Source of the DNA: an uncultured bacterium
Lineage (GTDB): Bacteria > Cyanobacteriota > Vampirovibrionia > Gastranaerophilales > Gastranaerophilaceae
Reading direction: 5' to 3'
DNA length: 39,431 nucleotides
Assembly (NCBI GenBank): GCA_900553845.1
Contig: USEW01000003.1
Location: 1-39,431 of the forward strand
Shown here: piece by piece, positions 17,028-25,034 of the stretch
Layout: every line of letters begins with the position of its first letter
Position numbering within the stretch: position 1 is the stretch's first letter
Position numbers and translations under genes: made by a program
The notes under the pieces: model-generated
The model's input: the letters and a program-made list of their open reading frames with translations, nothing else
Told to the model about the DNA's origin: nothing
The model's database searches: none

Positions 17028-17033
17028 AAAATA

Positions 17034-17236
17034 AGCTTGATAAATTATATCAAGGTCTGGTAAGTTTCTCAAGCTTTTTGTATCCTCTTGAGTAAAAGAG
17101 GAAGCCTGTATCGGAATGCAAGGAGTGTATTAAACCGAACAATCTGATTTTGTTTATTCTAGAATTAATTTAGGGGTAGTTAAGAAAGGCTTTAGGAATC
17201 AGGAGTTCTTATAACCTTTTCCCTTAGATATATTTT
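17034..17236 (+). ncRNA. Candidate structured RNA of about 200 nt, family unknown
   Basis: No ORF of note fills this stretch. After the promoter there is a hairpin CTTGATA/TATCAAG (17037-17055), a strong hairpin TCCTCTT/AAGAGGA with a 6-base loop (17082-17101), and at the end AAGAAAGG pairing with CCTTTTCCCTT (17183-17225), followed by a T-rich stretch that could terminate. The last element recurs at 23505-23554. I compared it by eye with 6S, SRP, RNase P and common riboswitches and saw no match. It could be an independent small RNA or a leader controlling ftsI, whose ATG is about 100 bases further on. Confidence 0.45.
17179..17226. repeat. Dispersed hairpin repeat, copy A
   Basis: Begins GTTAAGAAAGG and ends CCTTTTCCCTTA; both ends are identical in copy B at 23505-23554, while the interior differs but stays largely self-complementary. 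The ends can pair (TAAG with CTTA, AAAGG with CCTTT). Confidence 0.6.
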
Positions 17237-17305
17237 TATAATACCATTTATGATAAAAAATTTAAGGTGTCAGTTAATAATTATATAAAAAAGTTAACAA
17301 AATAG

Positions 17306-17325
17306 ACATTAACGCTCATTAATGT
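17306..17325. promoter_or_regulatory. Inverted repeat just before ftsI
   Basis: ACATTAA and TTAATGT, seven bases each, face each other around CGCTCA and end four bases before the ATG at 17330. It could be an operator or a hairpin limiting translation, since no Shine-Dalgarno is seen there. Chance is possible in such AT-rich DNA. Confidence 0.3.
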
Positions 17326-17329
17326 TAGC

Positions 17330-19102
17330 ATGTTTTCAGGAAAGGTTATAAAAAAACTCAAAATAAAAATGCGAAACGATTTAGATACAAAAGCAAAATA
17401 TAATAAGTTCAATAAAAAGCTTATGGTGACACAAATACTTGTGTTTTTTCTTTTTTTGTCACTAGCAGGTTATTTATTTTACCGTCAGATATTTGACACA
17501 AAGTCCTATCGAGTAAAGGCAAAACGTCAAAGGAGTGCATTAAGTTTGGTTATGCGCGGTCAGATACTTGACCGTAATGGTATAAAACTTGCATCGGATA
17601 TGACAACATATAAAGTATATGCAATAACTAGGGATTATGACCATGCAATAAGTGAACTTGCAACAAAACTCGCCCCAGTTCTTAATATGTCGTATTCAAA
17701 ATTAACACAACTTTTAAAAAAAAACCAGCCCGTAATACTATTAAAGAAAGATTTAGATAAAAAAACAGCAACCCGGGTAAGAAAATTGGGGTTAAGAGAA
17801 ATATCAGTTGAGCAGCAAAATGATAGGACATACCCGCAGGGTCAAATGTTAGCTCATGTTTTAGGTTATTATAACGCAGAAGCTGATGTTTCCTCAGGTA
17901 TTGAATACACATGCCGTGATAAACTTGAAAAAGCCGATAAGCGTGTTGAGTTTGAAAAAACACCAAATGGCAACATAATATACAACTTAAATACGGACCC
18001 GCTTGCTACAACAACACCAGCGTCAGGTGAAAATGTTACCTTGACTATAGATACAGCAATACAGCACGTATGTGAAACTGAATTAAATAAAGTAGTAAAA
18101 GAAAAACAAGCAGCGCGTGGGTTTGCAATGGTTATGGATCCAAAAAACGGAGAGATTCTTGCATACGCAGTAAATCCTACTTATAACCCTAATCAATATA
18201 AACAAGCAAGCGCACTATCGCTTAAAAACTGGAGTCTAACAGATATATTTCCACCTGGTTCAACATTTAAGATTTTAACTGTTGCAACGGCTATTGAATT
18301 AGGTCTTTTGAATGAAAATTCACTCGTTAATGACACAGGTAAAGTCAAAATAGGGTCTTGGGAAATAAAAAACTATGATTACTATAAAAACCCCAACCCT
18401 GGAATGATTGACCTTGTATATTATTTTGAACACTCAAGTAACGTAGGGAGTGTAAAAATAGCTCAGATGATACCCAAACAACAGTATTATAACCAGTTAA
18501 GACGGTTTGGTTTTGGGTCAAAAACAGGTATTGATTTGCCAGGCGAATCTGTTGGGCTGCTTCCCAAATATACAAACTGGGATGCAGCAATGCAAGCTTC
18601 AATGGGATATGGTTATGGAGCTTCTGTTACAGCTATTCAAATGGTGCATGCAGTTTCAGCCATTGCAAATGATGGAATTGCCGTTACACCTCATGTTATA
18701 AAATATAAAGATGCGGAACTTGAGGAAAAAGTTAAACGTCGAGAAGTTGTAAAATCTGAAACAGCACAGGCATTAAAACGAATTTTGACAAAAAGTATAA
18801 ACAATTCAAAAGGACCTTTAAACTTGCCACAATATACAGTTGCAGCAAAAACAGGAACTTCACGTAAGCCTATGGAAAAACAAAAAGGGTATTCAAATCA
18901 ACTTTATACATCGGTTATTGGTTTTTTGCCAGCTGATAACCCTAAGGTGCTTATATACGTAGTTGTTGATTCACCAAAAGGCGAAGCAATATGGGGGTCT
19001 ACTGTTGCGGCTCCAATATTTCGTGAAATAGCGCTTCAAACTGCTAGAATTATGAACATACCACCTGATAAAAATATTAGTAACGATAATAAAACAAATT
19101 AA
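17330..19102 (+). CDS. ftsI: Class B penicillin-binding protein, FtsI/PBP3-type transpeptidase
   Basis: A 590-residue D,D-transpeptidase that cross-links septal peptidoglycan. The order is: short cytoplasmic basic segment, one membrane helix at about 32-50, dimerisation domain starting at RGQILDRNGIKLASD (76-90), and a penicillin-binding domain with SxxK at S311-K314 (PPGSTFK), SSN at 369-371 and KTG at 507-509. It lacks the PASTA repeats found in many Gram-positive homologues. The start is uncertain: ATG 17330 has no clear ribosome site, and M14 (17369) is an alternative. murE follows after 12 bases, the usual mra/dcw order, which favours FtsI over the elongation PBP2. Confidence 0.9.
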   Translation: MFSGKVIKKLKIKMRNDLDTKAKYNKFNKKLMVTQILVFFLFLSLAGYLFYRQIFDTKSYRVKAKRQRSALSLVMRGQILDRNGIKLASDMTTYKVYAITRDYDHAISELATKLAPVLNMSYSKLTQLLKKNQPVILLKKDLDKKTATRVRKLGLREISVEQQNDRTYPQGQMLAHVLGYYNAEADVSSGIEYTCRDKLEKADKRVEFEKTPNGNIIYNLNTDPLATTTPASGENVTLTIDTAIQHVCETELNKVVKEKQAARGFAMVMDPKNGEILAYAVNPTYNPNQYKQASALSLKNWSLTDIFPPGSTFKILTVATAIELGLLNENSLVNDTGKVKIGSWEIKNYDYYKNPNPGMIDLVYYFEHSSNVGSVKIAQMIPKQQYYNQLRRFGFGSKTGIDLPGESVGLLPKYTNWDAAMQASMGYGYGASVTAIQMVHAVSAIANDGIAVTPHVIKYKDAELEEKVKRREVVKSETAQALKRILTKSINNSKGPLNLPQYTVAAKTGTSRKPMEKQKGYSNQLYTSVIGFLPADNPKVLIYVVVDSPKGEAIWGSTVAAPIFREIALQTARIMNIPPDKNISNDNKTN

Positions 19103-19114
19103 GGATAAAGAAAT

Positions 19115-20623
19115 ATGGAACTAAAGAAACTATTGAACAAAATAAACTATAGCGAAATCAGAAATTTAAATACTGATATTATAATTAACGGTATTACAAT
19201 TGACTCAAACAAAGTACGACAAGGTGATATATTTGTATGCATACGGGGTAATAATACAGACGGCCATAATTTTGCATATGATGCTTATAAAAATGGAGCC
19301 AACGCAATAATATGCGACCATTATATAGAAAATGTAAAATCCATTCAGATTGTTGTAAAAGACACTCAAAAAGCCTTGATTGAGGTATCAAATGCATTTT
19401 ATGATTATCCCTCGCATCATATAAAAGTCTTGGGTGTAACAGGAACAAATGGTAAAACTACGGTTAGTCATATTTTGGAGCATATATTGGAACAAAACGG
19501 GGAAAATTGTGGTTTGATTGGAACTTTAGGATATAAAACAAATTTTGAAGATTGTTATCATCCTACACATAATACAACACCACAAGCTAATGAACTTCAA
19601 AGTATTTTAAACCAAATACGTTTATATGGTTCAAAATATTGTGTATTTGAAGCTTCATCACATTCAATCGAACAAAATCGTATCGGTGGAATAAATATTG
19701 AACTTGCTATGTTTACAAACTTGACTCAGGACCATCTTGACTATCATATTACTATGCATAATTATTTTGAATCAAAAGCAAAGTTGTTTAAAAGTTTAAA
19801 AAGAGGAAAATATGCAGTTATAAATGCTGATGATAAATATGCAAAAGATTTCATTAATGTCATACAAGAGGGAGTAAATATTATTACATATGGAATAAAT
19901 AGTGAAAATGCTAATGTTAAAGCACATGATATTGAATTTTATGATGATTATACAATTTATAAACTAAAAGTTGATAAAAATCTTTTGAATGAAAACGAAA
20001 ATAACGATATTCAACTTAAAATAAAATTATCAGGATTATTTAATGTATATAATTCATTATGTGCAATATCAGGGGCAATTGGCTTGGGAGTTAATTTAAA
20101 AACTATAAAAGAGCGTATTGAAAAAGTGTCACCGGTTCGCGGGAGATTTGAAATAGTAAATACAAATCCGCTTGTGATTGTTGACTATGCCCATACACCT
20201 GATGGTTTGGAAAATGTTTTAAAAGCAGCAAGGGCGTTAAAAAAAGATGAAACACAAAAACTAATATGTTTATTTGGCTGCGGGGGAGACCGTGATGCAA
20301 CGAAACGTCCTAAAATGGGCAAGATTGCTGATGAGCTTGCTGATATGGTTGTTATTACCTCCGATAATCCAAGAAGTGAAAACCCTGATGTTATCATTTC
20401 AGACATTTTGACAGGCATTAAAACCATGGACAATAAACGTATTTTTGTTGAAAGTGATAGAAAGCAGGCTATTGAATTTATCCCTAAAATAGCAAAAACA
20501 AATGATATAATTGTTATTGCGGGCAAAGGTCATGAAACATATCAAATATTAAAAGATAAAACAATACATTTTGACGACCGTGAAGTAGCTCAAAATGTTT
20601 TTCCACAAATGAGCTTGTGTTAA
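19115..20623 (+). CDS. murE: UDP-MurNAc-L-Ala-D-Glu:meso-diaminopimelate ligase
   Basis: A 502-residue Mur ligase that adds the third amino acid to the peptidoglycan stem. The ATP loop is TGTNGKTT (109-116). The substrate and metal residues lie in THNTTP and FEASSHSIEQNR, with the carbamylated lysine expected at K221 in YFESKAKLF. NLTQDHLDYH and VRGRFE are family motifs. The specificity motif is DNPR (417-420), which marks meso-diaminopimelate rather than lysine. That fits a Gram-negative-type wall. Length is normal. An AAGGATAAAG sits just before the ATG. Only ftsI and murE of the dcw cluster are here; murF and mraY do not follow. Confidence 0.96.
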   Translation: MELKKLLNKINYSEIRNLNTDIIINGITIDSNKVRQGDIFVCIRGNNTDGHNFAYDAYKNGANAIICDHYIENVKSIQIVVKDTQKALIEVSNAFYDYPSHHIKVLGVTGTNGKTTVSHILEHILEQNGENCGLIGTLGYKTNFEDCYHPTHNTTPQANELQSILNQIRLYGSKYCVFEASSHSIEQNRIGGINIELAMFTNLTQDHLDYHITMHNYFESKAKLFKSLKRGKYAVINADDKYAKDFINVIQEGVNIITYGINSENANVKAHDIEFYDDYTIYKLKVDKNLLNENENNDIQLKIKLSGLFNVYNSLCAISGAIGLGVNLKTIKERIEKVSPVRGRFEIVNTNPLVIVDYAHTPDGLENVLKAARALKKDETQKLICLFGCGGDRDATKRPKMGKIADELADMVVITSDNPRSENPDVIISDILTGIKTMDNKRIFVESDRKQAIEFIPKIAKTNDIIVIAGKGHETYQILKDKTIHFDDREVAQNVFPQMSLC

Positions 20624-20673
20624 GCTAAAAAATGTTTTGAAAAATAAATCCGTCAGGCAAATAATATTTATTA

Positions 20674-20847
20674 TTAATAATTGCCTTTCATAAGATCTGA
20701 CAATTTTATGTCTTTTTTATTCTTATTTAGTTTTGGTTCGGTTATTTTGTAACTCTTTTTGCTTTTAAAACTTGTAAGTCCAATATGCTTATTTGTTTCT
20801 TCTTTTAACATAAATATTTCCATAAAAAAATTTTTTATTGCTTCCAT
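20674..20847 (-). CDS. Small hypothetical protein with SFK motif
   Basis: 57 residues from the ATG at 20847, or 68 from a GTG at 20880. An AAAGGAAA upstream of 20847 favours the shorter form, though its spacing is long. The sequence starts MEAIKNFFMEIFMLKEETN, then has GLTSFKSKKSY, then a lysine-rich tail ending SDLMKGNY. The SFK motif echoes that of the proteins at 6197-7090 and 21799-23448. No domain is recognised. It is divergent from the next gene across 80-110 bases. Confidence 0.4.
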   Translation of the reverse strand: MEAIKNFFMEIFMLKEETNKHIGLTSFKSKKSYKITEPKLNKNKKDIKLSDLMKGNY

Positions 20848-20959
20848 TTTTCTTAATGTTTCCTTTGTTTTTATTATCACCTTAATATTTATTATTAACT
20901 ATAAATAATATATTTTATCACCTTATAAAACTATTTTTTACTTTAAATTATAACCTTTT

Positions 20960-21700
20960 ATGGTAATATTTAAAAGTATGATAAACGATGAAAATATTAT
21001 ACCTTTAGATAATGAAATTCAAAATGCTTTTGTTTTAGCATCAAAAACTATTGAATATGATGATATAATTCAAAAATTAAAATCAAATGATGATAAAAAT
21101 AAAGCTATTTATATTTTAAACCTAAACGATTTAAAAACTCAAAACGATACAAATTTATTTTTGAATCATTTAACTGGTTCCCCAAATGATATACGCGAAG
21201 CTTGTGCATTTAAACTAAACGAATTTTTAAACGAGAATATTAAAAATAACACATATAAACTTCTTATTGAAAATGAAAATGCAATTAATATATTATCTAA
21301 TGCTATTAACGATATAAATCCTTCAATATGCAGGCTTGTTATAAAAACTGTTAAAAAGTTTAATAACCAGACTGTATTTCAAAACGTCATAATAAAAAAA
21401 AGCCTTGATATTATTAATGATGAAAATATTCCAGTTATCAAAAAAGGATATAAAATAAACAAACATATTTTTGCTCTATATTGGAATCTTGAAGCAATTG
21501 CAGGTTTAAAATTGACTTATAATGATATGTTAAAAAAACTTATAATCAATTGTGCAAATATGGACGAGTTTTATACAATACGTGAGAAAATAGCTAAAAT
21601 ACTTGTGTTAAATCCTGACTTTAAAGATATTGAAATAGAAGATATAAAACTAAAATTAAAATCAGATCCTAATTTTTATGTTTCAAGATTTTTTAATTAA
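20960..21700 (+). CDS. Helical-repeat (HEAT-like) hypothetical protein
   Basis: An all-helical protein of 246 residues, or 240 if the ATG at 20978 is used, which may be better since promoter-like TATGGT lies at the first ATG. Alternating hydrophobic helices of HEAT-repeat type are seen, for example AIYILNLNDLKTQ, DIREACAFKLNEFL, AINILSNAINDINPSICRLV and DEFYTIREKIAKILV. Such folds bind proteins. No catalytic residues or signal peptide are visible. It is closed by a small AT-rich hairpin at 21699-21722, and the next gene has its own promoter. Confidence 0.65.
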   Translation: MVIFKSMINDENIIPLDNEIQNAFVLASKTIEYDDIIQKLKSNDDKNKAIYILNLNDLKTQNDTNLFLNHLTGSPNDIREACAFKLNEFLNENIKNNTYKLLIENENAINILSNAINDINPSICRLVIKTVKKFNNQTVFQNVIIKKSLDIINDENIPVIKKGYKINKHIFALYWNLEAIAGLKLTYNDMLKKLIINCANMDEFYTIREKIAKILVLNPDFKDIEIEDIKLKLKSDPNFYVSRFFN

Positions 21701-21722
21701 AATTTACATTTGTAAATTTTTT
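21699..21722 (+). terminator. Terminator after the HEAT-like gene
   Basis: AAAATTTAC and GTAAATTTT form a nine-pair stem with a 4-base loop, followed by TT. It lies at the stop codon. Confidence 0.45.
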
Positions 21723-21723
21723 G

Positions 21724-21752
21724 TTGTAGTAAATTTTTGTCTTGTATATAAT
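21724..21752 (+). promoter_or_regulatory. Promoter of the 5'-nucleotidase-like gene
   Basis: TTGTAG, a 17-base spacer and a perfect TATAAT. The predicted start near 21759 lies after a possible ATG at 21742, which supports the downstream start at 21799. Confidence 0.65.
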
Positions 21753-21798
21753 AAATATGGTTATTTATTTGTCTAAAATGAAAAAAGGAGAGTATGTT

Positions 21799-23448
21799 AT
21801 GAAAATTATGTCAGATCATGGTTCAGCAAATTTTGTTACAAAAAAAAATGTGCAAGGAAAGCAACAAAACAATCAATCATTTAAGGGTATGTTTTTTCTT
21901 ATGACTGATTCACATTCCCGTTTGCCAATGAGTATGGGTGTTTTGGAAAAGATTGGGCGTATTATAAAAAGCCGAAAAGAAACAAGCACTTTAATAGATG
22001 CAGGTGATTGTTTTCATGATACATTCAGTTATTCAGCAATAAAGGATACTTATTTAAAATTTAAATCAAAAAATAAATCAACAAATGTTATTTTAAATCT
22101 TGGAAATGTTGAATTAGATTTAATTTTAAAAAATAATGATAAAAATTTATTAAAAATTTTTGAAGAATTGAAATCAAAAGGTGTAGAGATTATTTCAACG
22201 ACTGTAGATCTTCTTAAACAAAACAATCCATTTAGAAAAGTAATAAAACCGTATACAGTTGTTGATGATATTGTTGATGGAGTAAAAAAGAAGGTTTTAA
22301 TTGTTGGTACAAGTATTGATGCAAGTATTGGAATTGATATCGAAAAAGAAAAGAAATTACTTAAAGATACATTTGCAAGTATAAGCAAAGATAAAGTTGA
22401 ATATGATGAAGCAATATTAATTTCGCATAATTTTTGTCCGGATACCGACCAATTAAATGATTTTATGGTAAACGATTTAAATGTAAAGAACCTTAAACTT
22501 ATAGTAGGTGGACATCCACACAGTTTGCACGATTATGAGAAAAACGGTATAAGAGCAGTTTATCCACCTGCACATGGCAAAGGTGCAGTCACAGCAACGC
22601 TTACAAAAGACGGTATGAAAGTTCCTAAAATGAATATGGCAAATAATCGATATGACTATGACTCTTTATTGGAAAATCACCAGGAAGATATTGTAGTGAA
22701 TGTAGATATTGATAGTCCATTGCCAGTGAGTGATGAATATAGCAATATTATATCAGAATCTGAAAACATGAAAACAATTATATGTAAAGCGCCTTTTGCT
22801 CTTAATTTTAGAGATAACGGAGCACCTCTTGGGGATACGAGCGAACTTGGTACTTTTATAGCAAATACCTTAAAAGACCGTTCAGAAAGTGATTTCGGAT
22901 TTTTGCTTACAATGGATTTAAGAGAAAAACTGCCTGGAAAAAATAAAAATATATCGCTTTATAATATTAATGATACAATGAATGTTGACAAACCTATTTA
23001 TAAAATAAATGATGTAACGCCCGATGATATTAGGGAAATTTTTGAAACTTCATTAAGAAAACAAGAAAAGGGAGCAACAAATTCTGATTTTCTTGAGTTT
23101 TCAAACAATATTAGAGTTGAAAGACTTGGTATAAAAGATCAGGATGCAAAAAAGGTTAAACAGGTGTATATAAACGAAAATTCTGATTGGAAGCCGCTTT
23201 TTGATGAAAACGGAGAAACTTTACCCGAGTTTAAAGACAGAACTTTTTCAATATCTTGCTGTAACTATATTGCAAATGCAAGCAGACCCGGACTTGCTTA
23301 TTTTGGAAAATTTGATAATAAATCAGTCTGTGTTGACAAAAGCGGTAAGGCTCTTATGACACGTGGTGTGGTTATGGATGCTTTACAATTAGCAGCAGAA
23401 AATTCACTTGAAAAACCAGAAAAATCAATAATAACAACGGTTGAATAA
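21799..23448 (+). CDS. 5'-nucleotidase-like metallophosphoesterase without signal peptide
   Basis: A 549-residue protein of the UshA/5'-nucleotidase two-domain type. The metallophosphoesterase half shows D37 and H39 (MTDSHSRL), DAGD (67-70), GNVELD (102-107), LISHNF and GGHPHS. The nucleotidase half shows ELGTFIANTLKDR and DDIREIFE. In the usual GNHE motif the catalytic His is Val here, so activity may be altered or lost. Relatives are exported, but this one has no signal peptide. Instead the N-terminus is a short polar stretch with NNQSFKGMF (25-33), the SFKG motif seen in other proteins here. The start at 21799 has an AAAAAAGGAG seven to nine bases upstream. Confidence 0.75.
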   Translation: MKIMSDHGSANFVTKKNVQGKQQNNQSFKGMFFLMTDSHSRLPMSMGVLEKIGRIIKSRKETSTLIDAGDCFHDTFSYSAIKDTYLKFKSKNKSTNVILNLGNVELDLILKNNDKNLLKIFEELKSKGVEIISTTVDLLKQNNPFRKVIKPYTVVDDIVDGVKKKVLIVGTSIDASIGIDIEKEKKLLKDTFASISKDKVEYDEAILISHNFCPDTDQLNDFMVNDLNVKNLKLIVGGHPHSLHDYEKNGIRAVYPPAHGKGAVTATLTKDGMKVPKMNMANNRYDYDSLLENHQEDIVVNVDIDSPLPVSDEYSNIISESENMKTIICKAPFALNFRDNGAPLGDTSELGTFIANTLKDRSESDFGFLLTMDLREKLPGKNKNISLYNINDTMNVDKPIYKINDVTPDDIREIFETSLRKQEKGATNSDFLEFSNNIRVERLGIKDQDAKKVKQVYINENSDWKPLFDENGETLPEFKDRTFSISCCNYIANASRPGLAYFGKFDNKSVCVDKSGKALMTRGVVMDALQLAAENSLEKPEKSIITTVE

Positions 23449-23467
23449 ATTAATAAAATAATCAAAA

Positions 23468-23494
23468 AAAAGTTCTAGTATTACTAGAACTTTT
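23468..23494. terminator. Bidirectional-looking terminator between convergent genes
   Basis: A 12-pair stem (AAAAGTTCTAGT with ACTAGAACTTTT) and a 3-base loop. On the minus strand it is followed by four more T, so it fits best as the end of the minus-strand pilin transcript; it may also stop the 5'-nucleotidase-like gene. Confidence 0.65.
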
Positions 23495-23504
23495 GATTAA
23501 ATAA

Positions 23505-23554
23505 GTTAAGAAAGGTTTCAGGAATTCTAAAAATTCTTGGAACCTTTTCCCTTA
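23505..23554. repeat. Dispersed hairpin repeat, copy B
   Basis: The same ends as copy A at 17179 (GTTAAGAAAGG ... CCTTTTCCCTTA). Its interior forms a near-perfect stem, GGTTTCAGGAATT with AATTCTTGGAACC, with two G-U pairs. It ends two bases before the stop codon of the convergent pilin gene. Confidence 0.65.
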
Positions 23555-23556
23555 CC

Positions 23557-25032
23557 CTATTTATAGTTTTTTTGCAACTGCTTTTCAATATTTTCAAGTC
23601 TTTTTTCAAGGTTTTGATTATTTTCTTTTAAAATATTTATCTCGTTTTTAAGTTCTTTATTTTCATTTTTTAATTTATTAATCTGGGCTATTATTTTTAT
23701 AGAAGATAATTTAGAGCAATCAGACTTAAAATCATCAAGTTCAAGCATTTGCTTAATATTTTGAATTTCTTTATCAAGCTGTTTTAAAGCATTTATTGCA
23801 ATAAAGAAGATGTCATTTGACCGGATTGACAGGAATCCATCTTTTCCTTTTAAAACAGTTTCCGGCAATATTTCCTGAATCTGCTGTGCAATGACACCAT
23901 ATCGAACCCCTTCGCCATATTTTTTTTCATCTTTAAACCTGTATTTTTTTATCTCAAGTCGACGAATTTCATCAAGCCCATAGGAAGCATCTGAAATAAT
24001 ATCCTTTAAACGGCTGTCGGATGTGCCAATTTTTGTATCTATAAGGCCATTTATCTTTTCGGTTAAATACGTTCCAAGACCTTGATTTTCCGATGTAAGT
24101 TCGAACTTCTTAGCCTCTATACCACCATTGGAATACATACCTTCATTAGCTATAATCAATTTTTTATTTATCCTCAGAGGACCATTTATTAATAAAATAG
24201 TATTAGTATCAGTATATGCTTTTATTTCAGTACCAGCTATTTCTGCAGAATTTGCAGTTACAGTATCTGCAGTTATAGCACCACTTGCCGTTATATCACC
24301 GACTCCTGATATATCATTACCATAAGTGGTGTTTCCTTCACTACCATTTACAGTTATTCCATCACTTTCTATTGAGGTATTGCCTAGTGTAATTTTATCA
24401 TATTCTAAACTTAAATAATTAGTGTCATTAACACCAGTACTTATTACTTTTATTCCATTTTTTGCATAAATTGAATAACTATCTGTTGTATCTACGATAT
24501 CAGTATTTGCGTATAACTTGCCGTTTACTTTTAACTTTTGAGTATCTGTTTCACTACTACCAAAATTACCATATAACAAAGGTTCAGCTTTTGTTAACCC
24601 GCCAATTGATAATTTATCGCCATTTAGAGGATAGGTAGTACTACTTTTTCCTATTAAAACGTTGTTTGAGCCTGACACACTTGTGCCTGGATCTCCTATA
24701 ATAATGTTGCTGCTTCCATCAATACCTATTGAACCGGCTACGCTATTATTACCAATAAATGCTATTCGACTGGCAATACTATCTTGTGCTTGCAATGCCA
24801 AAACATAACCATGAGAATTATCTGTCCCTATGCCGACTGCTCCAGCACTATAATATATATTATTATTGTTATCGTTAGAACTTACCCAATAGCATTTGAA
24901 ACTATTATCAATGCTTGCACGTCTATTTATAAGTGGCGCACTTGCAGCCATAAGTATTGCAACAATAACCAGAGCTATCATAATTTCAGCAAGTGAAAAC
25001 GCTCTTCTTTTTTTTATTCCGTTTTTTCCCAT
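23557..25032 (-). CDS. Prepilin-type protein fused to a tail-fibre-like region and S74 intramolecular chaperone
   Basis: A 491-residue protein of unusual build. Residues 1-35 are a prepilin signal (basic MGKNGIKKRRA, cleavage expected after A11, FSLAEIMIALVIVAILMA with Glu at mature position 5). Residues 60-330 are Gly/Ser/Asn/Thr-rich beta-type repeats like phage tail fibres (SSNIIIGD, NNVLIGKSS, GDITASGAITADTVTA). Residues 338-425 match the Peptidase_S74 chaperone of endosialidase and tail spikes: SDSRLKDII (338-346), YGVIAQQIQEILPE and the closing INALKQLDKEI. The end (425-491) is a coiled coil, as in S74 proteins that trimerise and cut themselves off. The gene starts two bases after the TPR gene stops. 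Confidence 0.82.
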   Translation of the reverse strand: MGKNGIKKRRAFSLAEIMIALVIVAILMAASAPLINRRASIDNSFKCYWVSSNDNNNNIYYSAGAVGIGTDNSHGYVLALQAQDSIASRIAFIGNNSVAGSIGIDGSSNIIIGDPGTSVSGSNNVLIGKSSTTYPLNGDKLSIGGLTKAEPLLYGNFGSSETDTQKLKVNGKLYANTDIVDTTDSYSIYAKNGIKVISTGVNDTNYLSLEYDKITLGNTSIESDGITVNGSEGNTTYGNDISGVGDITASGAITADTVTANSAEIAGTEIKAYTDTNTILLINGPLRINKKLIIANEGMYSNGGIEAKKFELTSENQGLGTYLTEKINGLIDTKIGTSDSRLKDIISDASYGLDEIRRLEIKKYRFKDEKKYGEGVRYGVIAQQIQEILPETVLKGKDGFLSIRSNDIFFIAINALKQLDKEIQNIKQMLELDDFKSDCSKLSSIKIIAQINKLKNENKELKNEINILKENNQNLEKRLENIEKQLQKNYK

Positions 25033-25034
25033 TC

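Noticed and set aside
17034..17236. 6S RNA, SRP RNA or a known riboswitch
   Set aside because: The 5' and 3' ends do not pair as in 6S, the SRP GGAA loop motif is missing, and no riboswitch core was recognised.
21742..21798. Longer start for the 5'-nucleotidase-like gene
   Set aside because: The first ATG overlaps the -10 box region of its promoter; the ATG at 21799 has a clear ribosome site.
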